Made by a program: the position numbers and the translations under genes
Assembly (NCBI GenBank): GCA_016288295.1
Contig: JAEEYV010000050.1
Coordinates: forward strand, 1-50,336
DNA from: Alphaproteobacteria bacterium
Lineage (GTDB): Bacteria > Pseudomonadota > Alphaproteobacteria > RF32 > CAG-239
Length of the DNA stretch: 50,336 nucleotides
Direction of reading: 5' to 3'
Notes under the pieces: generated by a model
What the model saw: the letters and a program-made list of their open reading frames with translations, nothing else
What the model was told of the DNA's origin: nothing
The model's database searches: none
In this document: one piece after another, positions 16,972-24,718 of the stretch
How positions within the stretch are numbered: position 1 is the first letter of the stretch
Layout of the letters: every line of letters starts with the position of its first letter

Positions 16972-17565
16972 TCAATCAAAAATTTTCAAACGCCCCTTAA
17001 GAGGGGTAAAGTTTTTTTCTTCAGCTTTGTGGGCTATGCCTCCAAACGGCATTTGTGCAATCAAACGCCACGATTTCGGAAAATGAAAAGCATGGAGGAT
17101 GTCGTCATCTATAAGAGGATTATAATGTTGAAGTGAAGCTCCAATTTTGTGTTCGGAGAGCAATAGCCAGATCATATATTGTAACATAGCGTTGCTTTGT
17201 TCAGACCATTTGGGAAAGTTTTCAGCGTAAAGAGGATATTTTTGTTGTAACTGTTCAACAATTTTATAATCTTCAAAAAATAATATTGTACCGACTCCTT
17301 GTTTGAATGAATTGATTTTGGTTACGGTTTGAGGAAATTTTTCCGGCGGAGTAACTTTACTTAAAGCGCGTAAGGTTATATCCCACAATTTTTGATAAGA
17401 TTTTCCGTAGAGAACAATTAAACGTGCTGATTGAGAATTGAAAGCGGTGGGAGCGTGTTTAAGTGCTAGTTCTATTAGGCTTGTGATTTGTTGATATGAA
17501 AGATTTATTTTGGAATTGAGGCTATATATTGAACGACGTTGAACAAAGGCTTTTTCTGTTGTCAT
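16972..17565 (-). CDS. Nitroreductase family oxidoreductase
   Basis: Probable FMN-dependent NAD(P)H oxidoreductase, 197 residues, cytoplasmic. The N-terminal FVQRRSIYSLNSK matches the R-R-S flavin-binding segment. APTAFNSQSARLIVLYG matches the FMN/substrate loop of the Frm2/Hbn1-type subgroup. IGASLQHYNPLID and QMPFGG come near the C-terminus. Start 17565 (MTTEKAF) is chosen because AAGGAGAC lies about 7 bases upstream. The physiological substrate is unknown; relatives reduce nitroaromatics or quinones. Confidence 0.87.
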   Translation of the reverse strand: MTTEKAFVQRRSIYSLNSKINLSYQQITSLIELALKHAPTAFNSQSARLIVLYGKSYQKLWDITLRALSKVTPPEKFPQTVTKINSFKQGVGTILFFEDYKIVEQLQQKYPLYAENFPKWSEQSNAMLQYMIWLLLSEHKIGASLQHYNPLIDDDILHAFHFPKSWRLIAQMPFGGIAHKAEEKNFTPLKGRLKIFD

Positions 17566-17616
17566 GTTTGTCTCCTTTTGTGATATACAAAACATGTAAG
17601 CACTTTGTCGTAAATA

Positions 17617-17946
17617 TCAAGGATGTTCAGCATTGCGACGCATAATTGCGGTAATGGCATCAATATTGTCGGGCTGGCGAGGATCTTCATTTATCTTGTT
17701 GCTGCGCTCAAAACCACATTTTTGACAGCGATGAATGATTTGATAGCCTTTTTTAGGATTGAAAATAATTTTTATCGGTTCCATCAAACCGCCGCAGTCG
17801 CAGGCACGATCTCCAGGGGTAATATCAACATGGAGCGAGTATAGGCAAAACGGACAATGGTTACGGTAGCTACCGTCAGTGAGCGGCAAAACTTCTTTGC
17901 CGCAATGTCGGCAAATAAAGCCGGTGTTTTCAGTTTTACGACTCAT
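17617..17946 (-). CDS. RNHCP-domain zinc-ribbon protein
   Basis: 109 residues of the RNHCP family (PF12647), named for the motif seen here as SYRNHCPFCLYS. Three Cys pairs suggest zinc ribbons: CRHC near residue 12, CPFC near 31 and CQKC near 80, plus CDC in between. Function is unknown, though the fold suggests nucleic-acid or protein binding in the cytoplasm. It starts inside the last codons of the TPR-methyltransferase gene (11-bp overlap), so it is translated from the same mRNA. Confidence 0.87.
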   Translation of the reverse strand: MSRKTENTGFICRHCGKEVLPLTDGSYRNHCPFCLYSLHVDITPGDRACDCGGLMEPIKIIFNPKKGYQIIHRCQKCGFERSNKINEDPRQPDNIDAITAIMRRNAEHP

Positions 17947-19678
17947 CGTTTTTTTCCTTGGCTAAAAAAATTGTTCCTAAAACATCTTGTCCGTTTTCGG
18001 TGCGGAGAACACAATCTTTAGACGAGATGTTTTGATATCCACAAGAAGAGAGAGTGTCTTGGATGTATTGTTTGTTATAAACGTATCTTCCATTGGGCAG
18101 AAGAGAGTAGTTTGGACATTTGTTATCTGTTGCTACCGAAAAGGCAAATGAATGCGGATATACTTTTTGTAGTAATGGTTCAATGTTGCCAATATACCCC
18201 ATAACGTCGGCGGCAGTAATAAAAGCTTGGGGCGGAAGGTGATTACAATATTCAATGATATCGGCTTGTTCTAAATGGTCATAGACGTTCTTGTTTTTGG
18301 CCTTCTGGAGCATTTGTTCCGATATATCTATTCCTATAAGGTTGTTATAAGGTCTTTTGATTTGTTCTCCGAGCAAACCTGTTCCGCAACCGAGATCAAT
18401 AATTGTACCGGAAATGTTGCCGATAAATTCAGACATTTTAAAAGGTAAATTATAGTTGATATCATTCATGGTCTGTTCATAAGTGGAAGCAAAAACATCA
18501 AAAAGCTGTTGGCTGTATTTACTGTCGGTATCAGTGATTTTGTTTTTAAAGGCTGCATTTATACGTTGAGCAAAAATATTGTCGGGATATTGTTCAAGCC
18601 AACGTTGAGCGGTTTTTTCTGCTTGTTCGGGTTGAGTTTGATGCATAATAGTCAATGTTTCGGCAATGTCTATTGCATATCGAGGATTGTCGGGACTAAG
18701 ACTGAAAGAGTTGAAAAACAATCCCAAAGCTTGTGTAAACTCACCCATTTGGCGTTGCAAGGTGCCTAAATTGTGGCTGACTTCTGGAGAATTGGAATCG
18801 AGAATTACTGCTTGACGATATTCTTCAAGGGCTTCGGATAGACGATTTTGATTGTGCAGTAAAACAGCGTAATTAAGGTGAGCATCAAAATTTTGCGGAG
18901 ATATATCAAGAGCCTTTTTATACATTTCTTCCGCTGCTTTGGCATCAGGTTCGCTATTGGCAAGATTGATTAATGCTGAAACAGATTTAGGATTGAGTTG
19001 TAGTGCTTCGCAAAAATAAACCTTTGCACTTTCAGGGTGTTGATTTTTTAGATGAAGCTCACCGGCTAGTAGTTGATAATCTTCAATGGGCGTGCTTTGT
19101 GCGGCTTTAACTGCATAGTCTAGAGCTTTACTTAAATTGCCTTTTTCTTGAAAGAGCAGGGCTAGGCGGTAAGCTGATGCGCTGTATTCTGGGTGTTGTT
19201 GACAAAGTTGTTCAAGTTTGTTGATGTCATTGCTTAAATAGGCAAGATTGCTCTGAGCTTCAAGATATGACGGATCTATATTGAGGGAATGATGAAACAT
19301 TTCTTCGGCTTTGCGGTGGTTGCCGGTGAGAGCATATATTTCGCCCAAAGAGTTATAGGCTTCTTTAGTATCGGGTTTGAGTTTAATTACTTTATGATAA
19401 GCATTGGCTGCTTCGTTGTATTTACCGAGGGCGAACAAAGACCAACCGAGATTAAAATATGTTTCAAAATTGCTGAAATCTTTGAGAATTGATTTTTCAA
19501 AATATGATACGGCTTCTTGGTGAAGACCTTTTGACTGTGCAATAAGACCCAGCAAATTGAGGACCTGCGGTTGATCGGGTGCCGTTTGTAAAATCTGGCG
19601 GTAAAGTTTTTCGGCCTCATCAAAATTGCCTTGTTGGTGCAACTTGAGAGCCTTTTGAAGCATGTTGTCATAAGACAT
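17936..19678 (-). CDS. TPR-repeat protein with C-terminal class I methyltransferase domain
   Basis: 580 residues in two parts. Residues 1 to about 375 are a run of roughly ten tetratricopeptide repeats (for example NLLGLIAQSKGLHQEAVSYF and NSLGEIYALTGNHRKAEEMF). Residues about 400-580 form a SAM-dependent methyltransferase with motif I IIDLGCGTGLLGEQI and LIGIDISEQMLQKA. The TPR part probably recruits a protein partner that is methylated or sits near a methylated substrate; the target is unknown. It overlaps the uracil-DNA glycosylase gene upstream and the RNHCP gene downstream, forming a three-gene coupled unit. Confidence 0.88.
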   Translation of the reverse strand: MSYDNMLQKALKLHQQGNFDEAEKLYRQILQTAPDQPQVLNLLGLIAQSKGLHQEAVSYFEKSILKDFSNFETYFNLGWSLFALGKYNEAANAYHKVIKLKPDTKEAYNSLGEIYALTGNHRKAEEMFHHSLNIDPSYLEAQSNLAYLSNDINKLEQLCQQHPEYSASAYRLALLFQEKGNLSKALDYAVKAAQSTPIEDYQLLAGELHLKNQHPESAKVYFCEALQLNPKSVSALINLANSEPDAKAAEEMYKKALDISPQNFDAHLNYAVLLHNQNRLSEALEEYRQAVILDSNSPEVSHNLGTLQRQMGEFTQALGLFFNSFSLSPDNPRYAIDIAETLTIMHQTQPEQAEKTAQRWLEQYPDNIFAQRINAAFKNKITDTDSKYSQQLFDVFASTYEQTMNDINYNLPFKMSEFIGNISGTIIDLGCGTGLLGEQIKRPYNNLIGIDISEQMLQKAKNKNVYDHLEQADIIEYCNHLPPQAFITAADVMGYIGNIEPLLQKVYPHSFAFSVATDNKCPNYSLLPNGRYVYNKQYIQDTLSSCGYQNISSKDCVLRTENGQDVLGTIFLAKEKNDES

Positions 19679-20306
19679 TTAGGCTCTCCCTGATTTTTGC
19701 AATAATCTGATCAAACATGGCAGAAGTTAGCACACCGGTGTTAATATTGTACCTTGAGGTATGGTAGGAATCAAAAAGGGTAATATGTTGTTGCGGTAAA
19801 AAATGTTTGGTTCCATGAGCAAATTTGAAAGAACTTTTTTTATAGCCTAATGCAGAGAGCAAAGCGTTATGGGCAACGGTGCCGAGAGTGAGAATAATTT
19901 TGAGATTGGGCATAGAGGCAATCTCATCAATCAAAAAACGACGGCAGTTATTGACCTCATTGGCAACCACTTTGTTTTGTGGTGGAACGCAACGCACTGC
20001 GTTGGTAACACGACAATTAATCAGCTTGAACCCGTCATCGGCACGTTTTTCGTAGTTTCCGTTGGCAAAACCAAATTTTTTAAGAGCCGGATATAAAATA
20101 TCGCCGGCGTAGTCGTTGGTAAACGGGCGACCGGTTTGATTGGCACCATTAAGTCCGGGAGCCATGCCGATGACTAACAGCTCAGCATTAAGGTCACCAA
20201 AAGACGGAACGGGAGCGTTAAAGTAGCTCGGAAATTTTTTTTGATTATCATGACGAAAAGCGTTAAGACGCTGGCACAAATTACAATCAGAAGCCGGGCA
20301 AAGCAT
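19668..20306 (-). CDS. Uracil-DNA glycosylase, family 5 (UDGb-like)
   Basis: Base-excision repair enzyme that removes uracil and related deaminated bases from DNA. 212 residues. N-terminal cysteines (CPASDCNLCQRL) and a later Cys pattern (NAVRCVPP, NNCRRF) fit the iron-sulfur cluster of families 4/5. The active-site segment is LVIGMAPGLNGANQTGRPF; in family 5 the usual catalytic acid is absent at this point, as here. DSYHTSRYN corresponds to the HPS-x2-N motif. ATG 20306 (MLCPASDC) is preferred over 20318 because ATGGAG places GGAG at the right distance. It overlaps the TPR-methyltransferase start by 11 bp. Confidence 0.9.
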   Translation of the reverse strand: MLCPASDCNLCQRLNAFRHDNQKKFPSYFNAPVPSFGDLNAELLVIGMAPGLNGANQTGRPFTNDYAGDILYPALKKFGFANGNYEKRADDGFKLINCRVTNAVRCVPPQNKVVANEVNNCRRFLIDEIASMPNLKIILTLGTVAHNALLSALGYKKSSFKFAHGTKHFLPQQHITLFDSYHTSRYNINTGVLTSAMFDQIIAKIRESLNVL

Positions 20307-20431
20307 GTTTTTCTCCATTTTTGTTTTAATTTATCATATTTTTTTTAATTTGCACCCTTTAATTTGAAATAATGTTGCATACATTAGAAAACGACTAGAT
20401 AAAAATCTGTTTAATTAAATGGAGTTTGAAT

Positions 20432-20992
20432 ATGAAAAAGATATTACTTTTGGCCGGTGTTGCGGCTATGTTTTCAATGAATGCTCAGGCTATGAACTGG
20501 ATGCACAATGATTTGAAACCTTATGTAGGGATGGATTATATTTATTCATATGCCGGATATAAGGATGTTGAGCGTAAGCCTCAAAGAAGCTATAATTCGA
20601 TTGAGGGCAATATGGGTGTGAGAATGTGGAAATATTTTGGCCCTGAGTTTTATTATCAATATGCTTTTAAGCGTACATCGTTTAAGGGTGAAGAAAAATT
20701 GAAAAATCGCTTCTTCAGTTATGGTATGGATATGATCGGATATATGCCTCTTGGTTGTGAAGGAACATTTGATTTGTTGGGTTCAGTCGGTTTGGGCGGA
20801 TATAATGTAAAAACACGCCACCGTGAATTCTCAAATGATACCAATAAGGTCGGATATCGTTTCGGACTTGGTGCGATGTATAATATGACCGAGAATTGGT
20901 CTGCCCGTATAATGGGACGTTATGATTATATCGGTACCAGATATTTGGATGACTTGTGGGAGCTTACCGCAGGTTTAAGATATAATTTTTAA
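20432..20992 (+). CDS. Outer membrane beta-barrel protein, paralogue of the protein at 9088
   Basis: 186 residues with signal peptide (MKKILLLAGVAAMFSMNAQA), a small barrel pattern and terminal Phe (AGLRYNF). Matches to the 9088-9639 protein include KPYVGMDYIYS, YMPLGCEG with the single Cys, VGYRFGLGAMYN and the C-terminal LTAGLRY. The single Cys in PLGCEG is conserved in both. ATG 20432 has GGAG 8 bases upstream; the in-frame TTG at 20426 is less likely. No enzymatic motif, so a structural or antigenic role is a guess. Confidence 0.8.
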   Translation: MKKILLLAGVAAMFSMNAQAMNWMHNDLKPYVGMDYIYSYAGYKDVERKPQRSYNSIEGNMGVRMWKYFGPEFYYQYAFKRTSFKGEEKLKNRFFSYGMDMIGYMPLGCEGTFDLLGSVGLGGYNVKTRHREFSNDTNKVGYRFGLGAMYNMTENWSARIMGRYDYIGTRYLDDLWELTAGLRYNF

Positions 20993-21011
20993 GTTCAATG
21001 GCTATCAATAA

Positions 21012-21037
21012 GCCCCGCTGTTGCGGGGCATTTTATT
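21012..21037 (+). terminator. Rho-independent terminator after the beta-barrel gene
   Basis: GCCCCGC/GCGGGGC stem with TGTT loop, followed by ATTTTATT. The T tract runs into the 3' end of the convergent DUF2207 gene. Confidence 0.88.
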
Positions 21038-22790
21038 ACCATGAGCCGCCGCCACCGCCGCCGCCACCGCCGCCGGAAAATCCACCGCCCCCACTACTTG
21101 AGGAATGAGAAATGCCTCCGTTTGTGGTAGTGGGTACGGAAAGACCATTGAATGAGTTGGCAAAATAATTAAAGGTGTCAGAGTTTAAGCGACCGCCTGA
21201 ATACCATTCCGGATCGATTTTTGTAATGCTTTCAAATTGTTTTATCCATGTATCGGAAACACCTAAAATATATGCTGACGGTAAAAGATTGTAAAAATAT
21301 TGAGGATCTTGTTCAACCAGTTGTTCAAGTTTTGGTTTTTCAGCAACCTCAATGAATTTTTTTAATCCCTCAAGGTGATTTAAAAATCTTTGTCCGCGAG
21401 GATTGCGTTTGGGGAGTTGATAGGTACAAACAGCTGCAACAATCAGGCAAAATACACCAAACACAGTGGTTGGAATGGTGTTGGAAGATAAACCTTGAGA
21501 TATAAGTTGTGCAAGAGGTATGCCTCCAAAACCGGTCGCCCAAAGAAGCAGAAAAATTGACTGAACGCCTTTTCGAAATGTTGAAATGAGTATTAAAATG
21601 GCAATAGTCGGGAGCAGTAATAACGGGAAATTGCCTGCTAACTTAAATGGGCTAAAATCAAAGATTGATAGAGCTGTCAAAAGTAGCAATCCGATTGTGC
21701 AAAGATACATTAAAGCTCTTATGGGAAAACTGATTGATGATGCATAAAATATTTTGTTACGCTTTTTGTTTACGTTGTTGATAATATCTTGGCAATCCTT
21801 ATAAAATGTTCGTGATGTTTCCAAATCCGTTTTACTAACTTTATTTGTTCCGGCAGAAAAAATAGCGTTCATCAGGTCTTGATTATTGCCAAGGTCGGAG
21901 GTCACTTTAAGTTTGTGTAAAATCCAGTTTTTGCCGTGGGTTTCAATTTTGATATAGCCTTTTTGGGCCAGCTCTATCAAAAGGGCAACAATTCCCTGGG
22001 GTGAAGCTTTGCCCTTGTATGCGAGTTCATTTTCGATAGCATTTAGGCCTTCCGGCGGATAAAAGTTTACAAATGGAGTTACAGGTTCATCCTTGCCATA
22101 AATAAACCAAATCATAAAAGCTAGTATGGTGAGTAAAAATATGGCCGGAATCGCAAATTTTTTTGCGGGGTTTTCTAGTAAATTAAAATATCCGTGAGGG
22201 ACTTCAACTCTTAAGGTAATACCTTCACCGGGGTAGAGCCTGCGGTGGGTTACGCCGGAAATGACGTTGCCTTCAATACGATAAACAGCATTATTTTCAA
22301 AACCGGCAGTTCCATATTTGCCGATTGAAAGTCCGGCTTGAGCGGGATTAATCGGTTCGGGCAGAGATACTCTGAAACTTACGCTGTCGATGTTAGTTTT
22401 CCATCCTGTACCGATAATGTTATGATAAAACTCATCTTTTCCATCGTAATAGTTATATTGATATTGGATAATATATCGATGAAGCCCTATAATTGTTTGA
22501 AAGGGATCACCAATTTTGATGTTAATTGTATCACCACTATGTGATTGTTGGTTTTGTTCTGAAACACTGACGTTTGTAACTGTGGCGTTTTTAAGAGGAA
22601 TTTCACGATAAATGCCGTGTGATGGTTTGAAAAAGTTAACATCAATTGTTTCGGTAATAAAGGCAGATTTGTTCTTATCAACGTTAATCTCAACGTCATA
22701 ATTGGTGATGTCAAAATTTTCTGCCATGGCGGAGCCGGTAAGGCTCAGCCACAACAGAAAAGCGGATATAAGTATGGTTGTTTTTTTCAT
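21036..22790 (-). CDS. DUF2207 membrane protein with Gly-rich C-terminus
   Basis: 584 residues. A signal peptide (ending near GSAMA) leads into an extracytoplasmic DUF2207 domain (ENFDITNYDVEINVDKN, HGIYREIPL). A first membrane helix near residue 215 (FAIPAIFLLTILAFMIWFI) follows, then a cytoplasmic winged-helix-like segment (PQGIVALLIELAQKGYIKIE) and more helices around residues 355-450. The C-terminus is extremely Gly/Ser-rich (GGGGFSGGGGGGGGGGSW), a hallmark of this family. It lies directly after lemA with a 4-bp gap, the usual LemA-DUF2207 pairing. Function is not established; an envelope stress role has been proposed for the pair. Confidence 0.92.
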   Translation of the reverse strand: MKKTTILISAFLLWLSLTGSAMAENFDITNYDVEINVDKNKSAFITETIDVNFFKPSHGIYREIPLKNATVTNVSVSEQNQQSHSGDTINIKIGDPFQTIIGLHRYIIQYQYNYYDGKDEFYHNIIGTGWKTNIDSVSFRVSLPEPINPAQAGLSIGKYGTAGFENNAVYRIEGNVISGVTHRRLYPGEGITLRVEVPHGYFNLLENPAKKFAIPAIFLLTILAFMIWFIYGKDEPVTPFVNFYPPEGLNAIENELAYKGKASPQGIVALLIELAQKGYIKIETHGKNWILHKLKVTSDLGNNQDLMNAIFSAGTNKVSKTDLETSRTFYKDCQDIINNVNKKRNKIFYASSISFPIRALMYLCTIGLLLLTALSIFDFSPFKLAGNFPLLLLPTIAILILISTFRKGVQSIFLLLWATGFGGIPLAQLISQGLSSNTIPTTVFGVFCLIVAAVCTYQLPKRNPRGQRFLNHLEGLKKFIEVAEKPKLEQLVEQDPQYFYNLLPSAYILGVSDTWIKQFESITKIDPEWYSGGRLNSDTFNYFANSFNGLSVPTTTNGGISHSSSSGGGGFSGGGGGGGGGGSW

Positions 22791-22794
22791 AGTT

Positions 22795-23349
22795 TTAGAA
22801 TTTTACTTTAATGTTTTGTCTTTCCAAATCGCTTATTTCAAATAATTTTTCAGGCTTGAAACCAAAAAATCCACAAATGATGTTGGTTGGAAAAACTTCG
22901 GTGAAAGTGTTGAATGTTCTGACCGTGCCATTGTAATATTTGCGGGCATTGGCAATATCTTCTTCAACAGATGAAAGATCGTTCATCAAGGTGTTGAAGT
23001 TTTCGGAGGCACGCAGGTTGGGATAGTTTTCAGCAACGGCCAAAAGCTTGGGAACAATGGTGCCGAGTTGCATATTGGTTTGCAGTTTTTCGCCCATAGA
23101 CATATCAGAATAGTTTTTGGTGCGTAATTCGGTTAGTTGGCTGAGCAGACCTTTTTCGTGTTCCATGTAGCCTTTTACGGATTCAATAAGATTAGGAATA
23201 AGGTCCCAGCGTTTTTTCATATAAACGTCCATAGTCGAAAAAGCTTCACGGACATAGTTATGAAGGGTTATTCCCTTATTATAGGCGCTGATGACATATA
23301 AAACGACAGCGAGGATGATGACTAAAATTGTGATTAAAAAAGGACTCAT
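22795..23349 (-). CDS. lemA: LemA family protein
   Basis: 184 residues. An N-terminal membrane helix (FLITILVIILAVVLYVISAY) precedes the LemA helical domain. Family segments include YMKKRWDLIPNLIESVKGYMEHE, YPNLRASENFNTLMNDL and ARKYYNGTVRTFNTF, followed by the NIICGFFGF segment near the end. LemA proteins are anchored with the helical domain outside the cytoplasm. It is the first gene of a two-gene operon with the DUF2207 protein. The segment FNTLMNDLSSVEEDIANAR is strongly helical. Role unknown. Confidence 0.94.
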   Translation of the reverse strand: MSPFLITILVIILAVVLYVISAYNKGITLHNYVREAFSTMDVYMKKRWDLIPNLIESVKGYMEHEKGLLSQLTELRTKNYSDMSMGEKLQTNMQLGTIVPKLLAVAENYPNLRASENFNTLMNDLSSVEEDIANARKYYNGTVRTFNTFTEVFPTNIICGFFGFKPEKLFEISDLERQNIKVKF

Positions 23350-23486
23350 AATTTTTCTCCCGAAAGTGATAATTATGGTTAGCTTACAAATTGTTAGTTA
23401 AATTTTGTTTAAGAGGAAAAAGTGTGAATGATGTATATTTTTTTGTAAATGTATTATATAGTGATTATAACTGAGGGAGGTGCAAT

Positions 23487-23714
23487 ATGCCGGAGATAGG
23501 AAGTATTTACAGACACTATAAAAATCACCAATATTATCAAGTGATAGCCGTAGGAAAACATTCAGAAACGTTGGAAGATCTCGTTGTGTATAAGGCTCTG
23601 TATGAATCAAGCAGTTTTCCATTTGGTCAAATATGGTGCAGGCCATTGAAAATGTGGCAAGAAAATATTAATGGAATACCTAGATTTGAAAAGGTTAAAT
23701 GTGATAATATATAA
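23487..23714 (+). CDS. DUF1653 domain protein
   Basis: 75 residues, a single small domain of the DUF1653 family (PF07866). Characteristic segments are GSIYRHYKNHQYYQVIAVGKHS, ETLEDLVVYKALYES, the Trp-containing IWCRPLKMWQ, and RFEKV near the end. GGGAGG 7 bases before ATG 23487 is a strong ribosome binding site. Cytoplasmic, no known reaction. It is isolated, followed by a terminator and then tRNA-Ser on the other strand. Confidence 0.87.
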   Translation: MPEIGSIYRHYKNHQYYQVIAVGKHSETLEDLVVYKALYESSSFPFGQIWCRPLKMWQENINGIPRFEKVKCDNI

Positions 23715-23725
23715 ATTGTGATTTA

Positions 23726-23764
23726 AAACAAAAAAAAGCACCGTAAGGGTGCTATTTTGTTTTA
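23726..23764. terminator. Bidirectional terminator between DUF1653 gene and tRNA-Ser
   Basis: Stem AGCACC/GGTGCT extended by flanking AAAACAAAA and ATTTTGTTTT arms, so it can end transcription from both sides. Confidence 0.83.
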
Positions 23765-23766
23765 AA

Positions 23767-23855
23767 TGGCGGAGAGTTAGGGATTCGAACCCCAGGTGGG
23801 AGTTACCCACGACGGTTTTCAAGACCGCTGCATTAAACCACTCTGCCAACTCTCC
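23767..23855 (-). tRNA. tRNA-Ser, anticodon TGA
   Basis: A complete 89-nt class II tRNA with encoded CCA. The acceptor GGAGAGT pairs with ACTCTCC. The anticodon loop CTTGAAA gives TGA (plus-strand 23819-23821). A long variable arm (TGGGTAACTCCCA) and T-loop TTCGAAT are present. The long variable arm and G discriminator fit serine. Its 5' half is duplicated upstream, see the 144-bp repeat. Confidence 0.95.
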
Positions 23856-24123
23856 ATTTATATTCACAATGTAATTCGGAACTTCGTTCCGACGACGGTT
23901 TGCGGCGCGACACTTCGGACTTAAAAGTCCTCGTGCTTACCGATCTCCGCTGCGCTACGATTCCAAGACCGCTGCATTAAACTTTTCCGCCAACTCTCCA
24001 TTTATATTCACAATGTAATTCGGAACTTCGTTCCGACGACGGTTTGCGGCGCGACACTTCGGACTTAAAAGTCCTTGTGCTTACCGATCTGTGCTGCGCT
24101 ACGATTCCAAGACCGCTGCATAT
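23821..24123. repeat. 144-bp tandem repeat carrying the 5' half of tRNA-Ser
   Basis: Units start at 23821, 23965 and 24109, exactly 144 bp apart; the third is only about 15 bp. Each full unit contains the first 35 nt of the tRNA-Ser gene (on the minus strand) and about 109 bp of leader. The leader has hairpins CGGAAC/GTTCCG and GGACTT/AAGTCC. The copies differ at a few bases, including CCACTCTG versus CTTTTCCG in the tRNA D-arm. This fills much of the 359-bp gap between tRNA-Ser and the gene at 24215; no coding frame is seen. Confidence 0.9.
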
Positions 24124-24152
24124 TCATATTTACGATGTGGCAACAATCTCTT

Positions 24153-24191
24153 TTTCGGTTGCTTTTCGTTTGTAACCAAAAGCAACCGAAA
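24153..24191. terminator. Long hairpin, probable terminator of the gene at 24215
   Basis: Perfect 14-bp stem (TTTCGGTTGCTTTT at 24153-24166 with AAAAGCAACCGAAA at 24178-24191). It lies 24 bases beyond the stop of the minus-strand gene 24215-24565. It lacks a clean T tract on that strand, so it could also be a repetitive palindromic element. Confidence 0.5.
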
Positions 24192-24214
24192 GGTCAAGAG
24201 TTTTTTTATAAAAA

Positions 24215-24565
24215 TTATATTTTGAAAATAAAGCGAATGTAATCAACAATGAATACAATGCCCAAGAAGCTAAAGCCTCTTACACAGGCTCTGTATAAGT
24301 CAAGGTTGGAAAGTGAGCCTGAAAAATAAATTTGACTGCCCAAAGCAACAACAATGGCGCAAATCAAAATGCTGCCCCAATAGTGTTTGAACTTGGCAAA
24401 AACAATACCGCAGATTACAGCCAAAACCCAAATCGGCCATTCATTGACCATATCGCGCATGGTATCGAGAACGGAAACAATCGGTTTAATGTTTAATAAC
24501 ACGCCGGCAACGGCAATAACAATGGCAGTTACCAAAATTGAAAAATATGTACTTTTTTTAGTCAT
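24215..24565 (-). CDS. Small multi-pass membrane protein, unknown
   Basis: 116 residues with about four predicted membrane helices: FSILVTAIVIAVAGVLL, WPIWVLAVICGIVFAKF, SILICAIVVALGSQIYF and FSFLGIVFIVDYIRFIF. I do not recognise the family. AAGGA about 9 bases before ATG 24565 supports the start. No partner gene lies on the same strand next to it, so it is probably transcribed alone. Inner membrane location is the only confident statement. Confidence 0.7.
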   Translation of the reverse strand: MTKKSTYFSILVTAIVIAVAGVLLNIKPIVSVLDTMRDMVNEWPIWVLAVICGIVFAKFKHYWGSILICAIVVALGSQIYFSGSLSNLDLYRACVRGFSFLGIVFIVDYIRFIFKI

Positions 24566-24718
24566 TAATTTTTCCTTTCAAGAAAGTTAATCGGCTGAAT
24601 CGTACCACGATAAAATTATTTGGCAACAAAGATTTTTTTACTGCATATCTTTGTAAGATGCCTTTACGAGCCTGAAAATATATTATAAGATAAAGCCCGA
24701 AATTGAATAGGTGAGAAA

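Noticed and set aside
23821-24123. Regularly spaced repeats that could suggest a CRISPR array
   Set aside because: The unit is 144 bp with no unique spacers, only two full copies exist, they contain tRNA sequence, and no cas gene is present.
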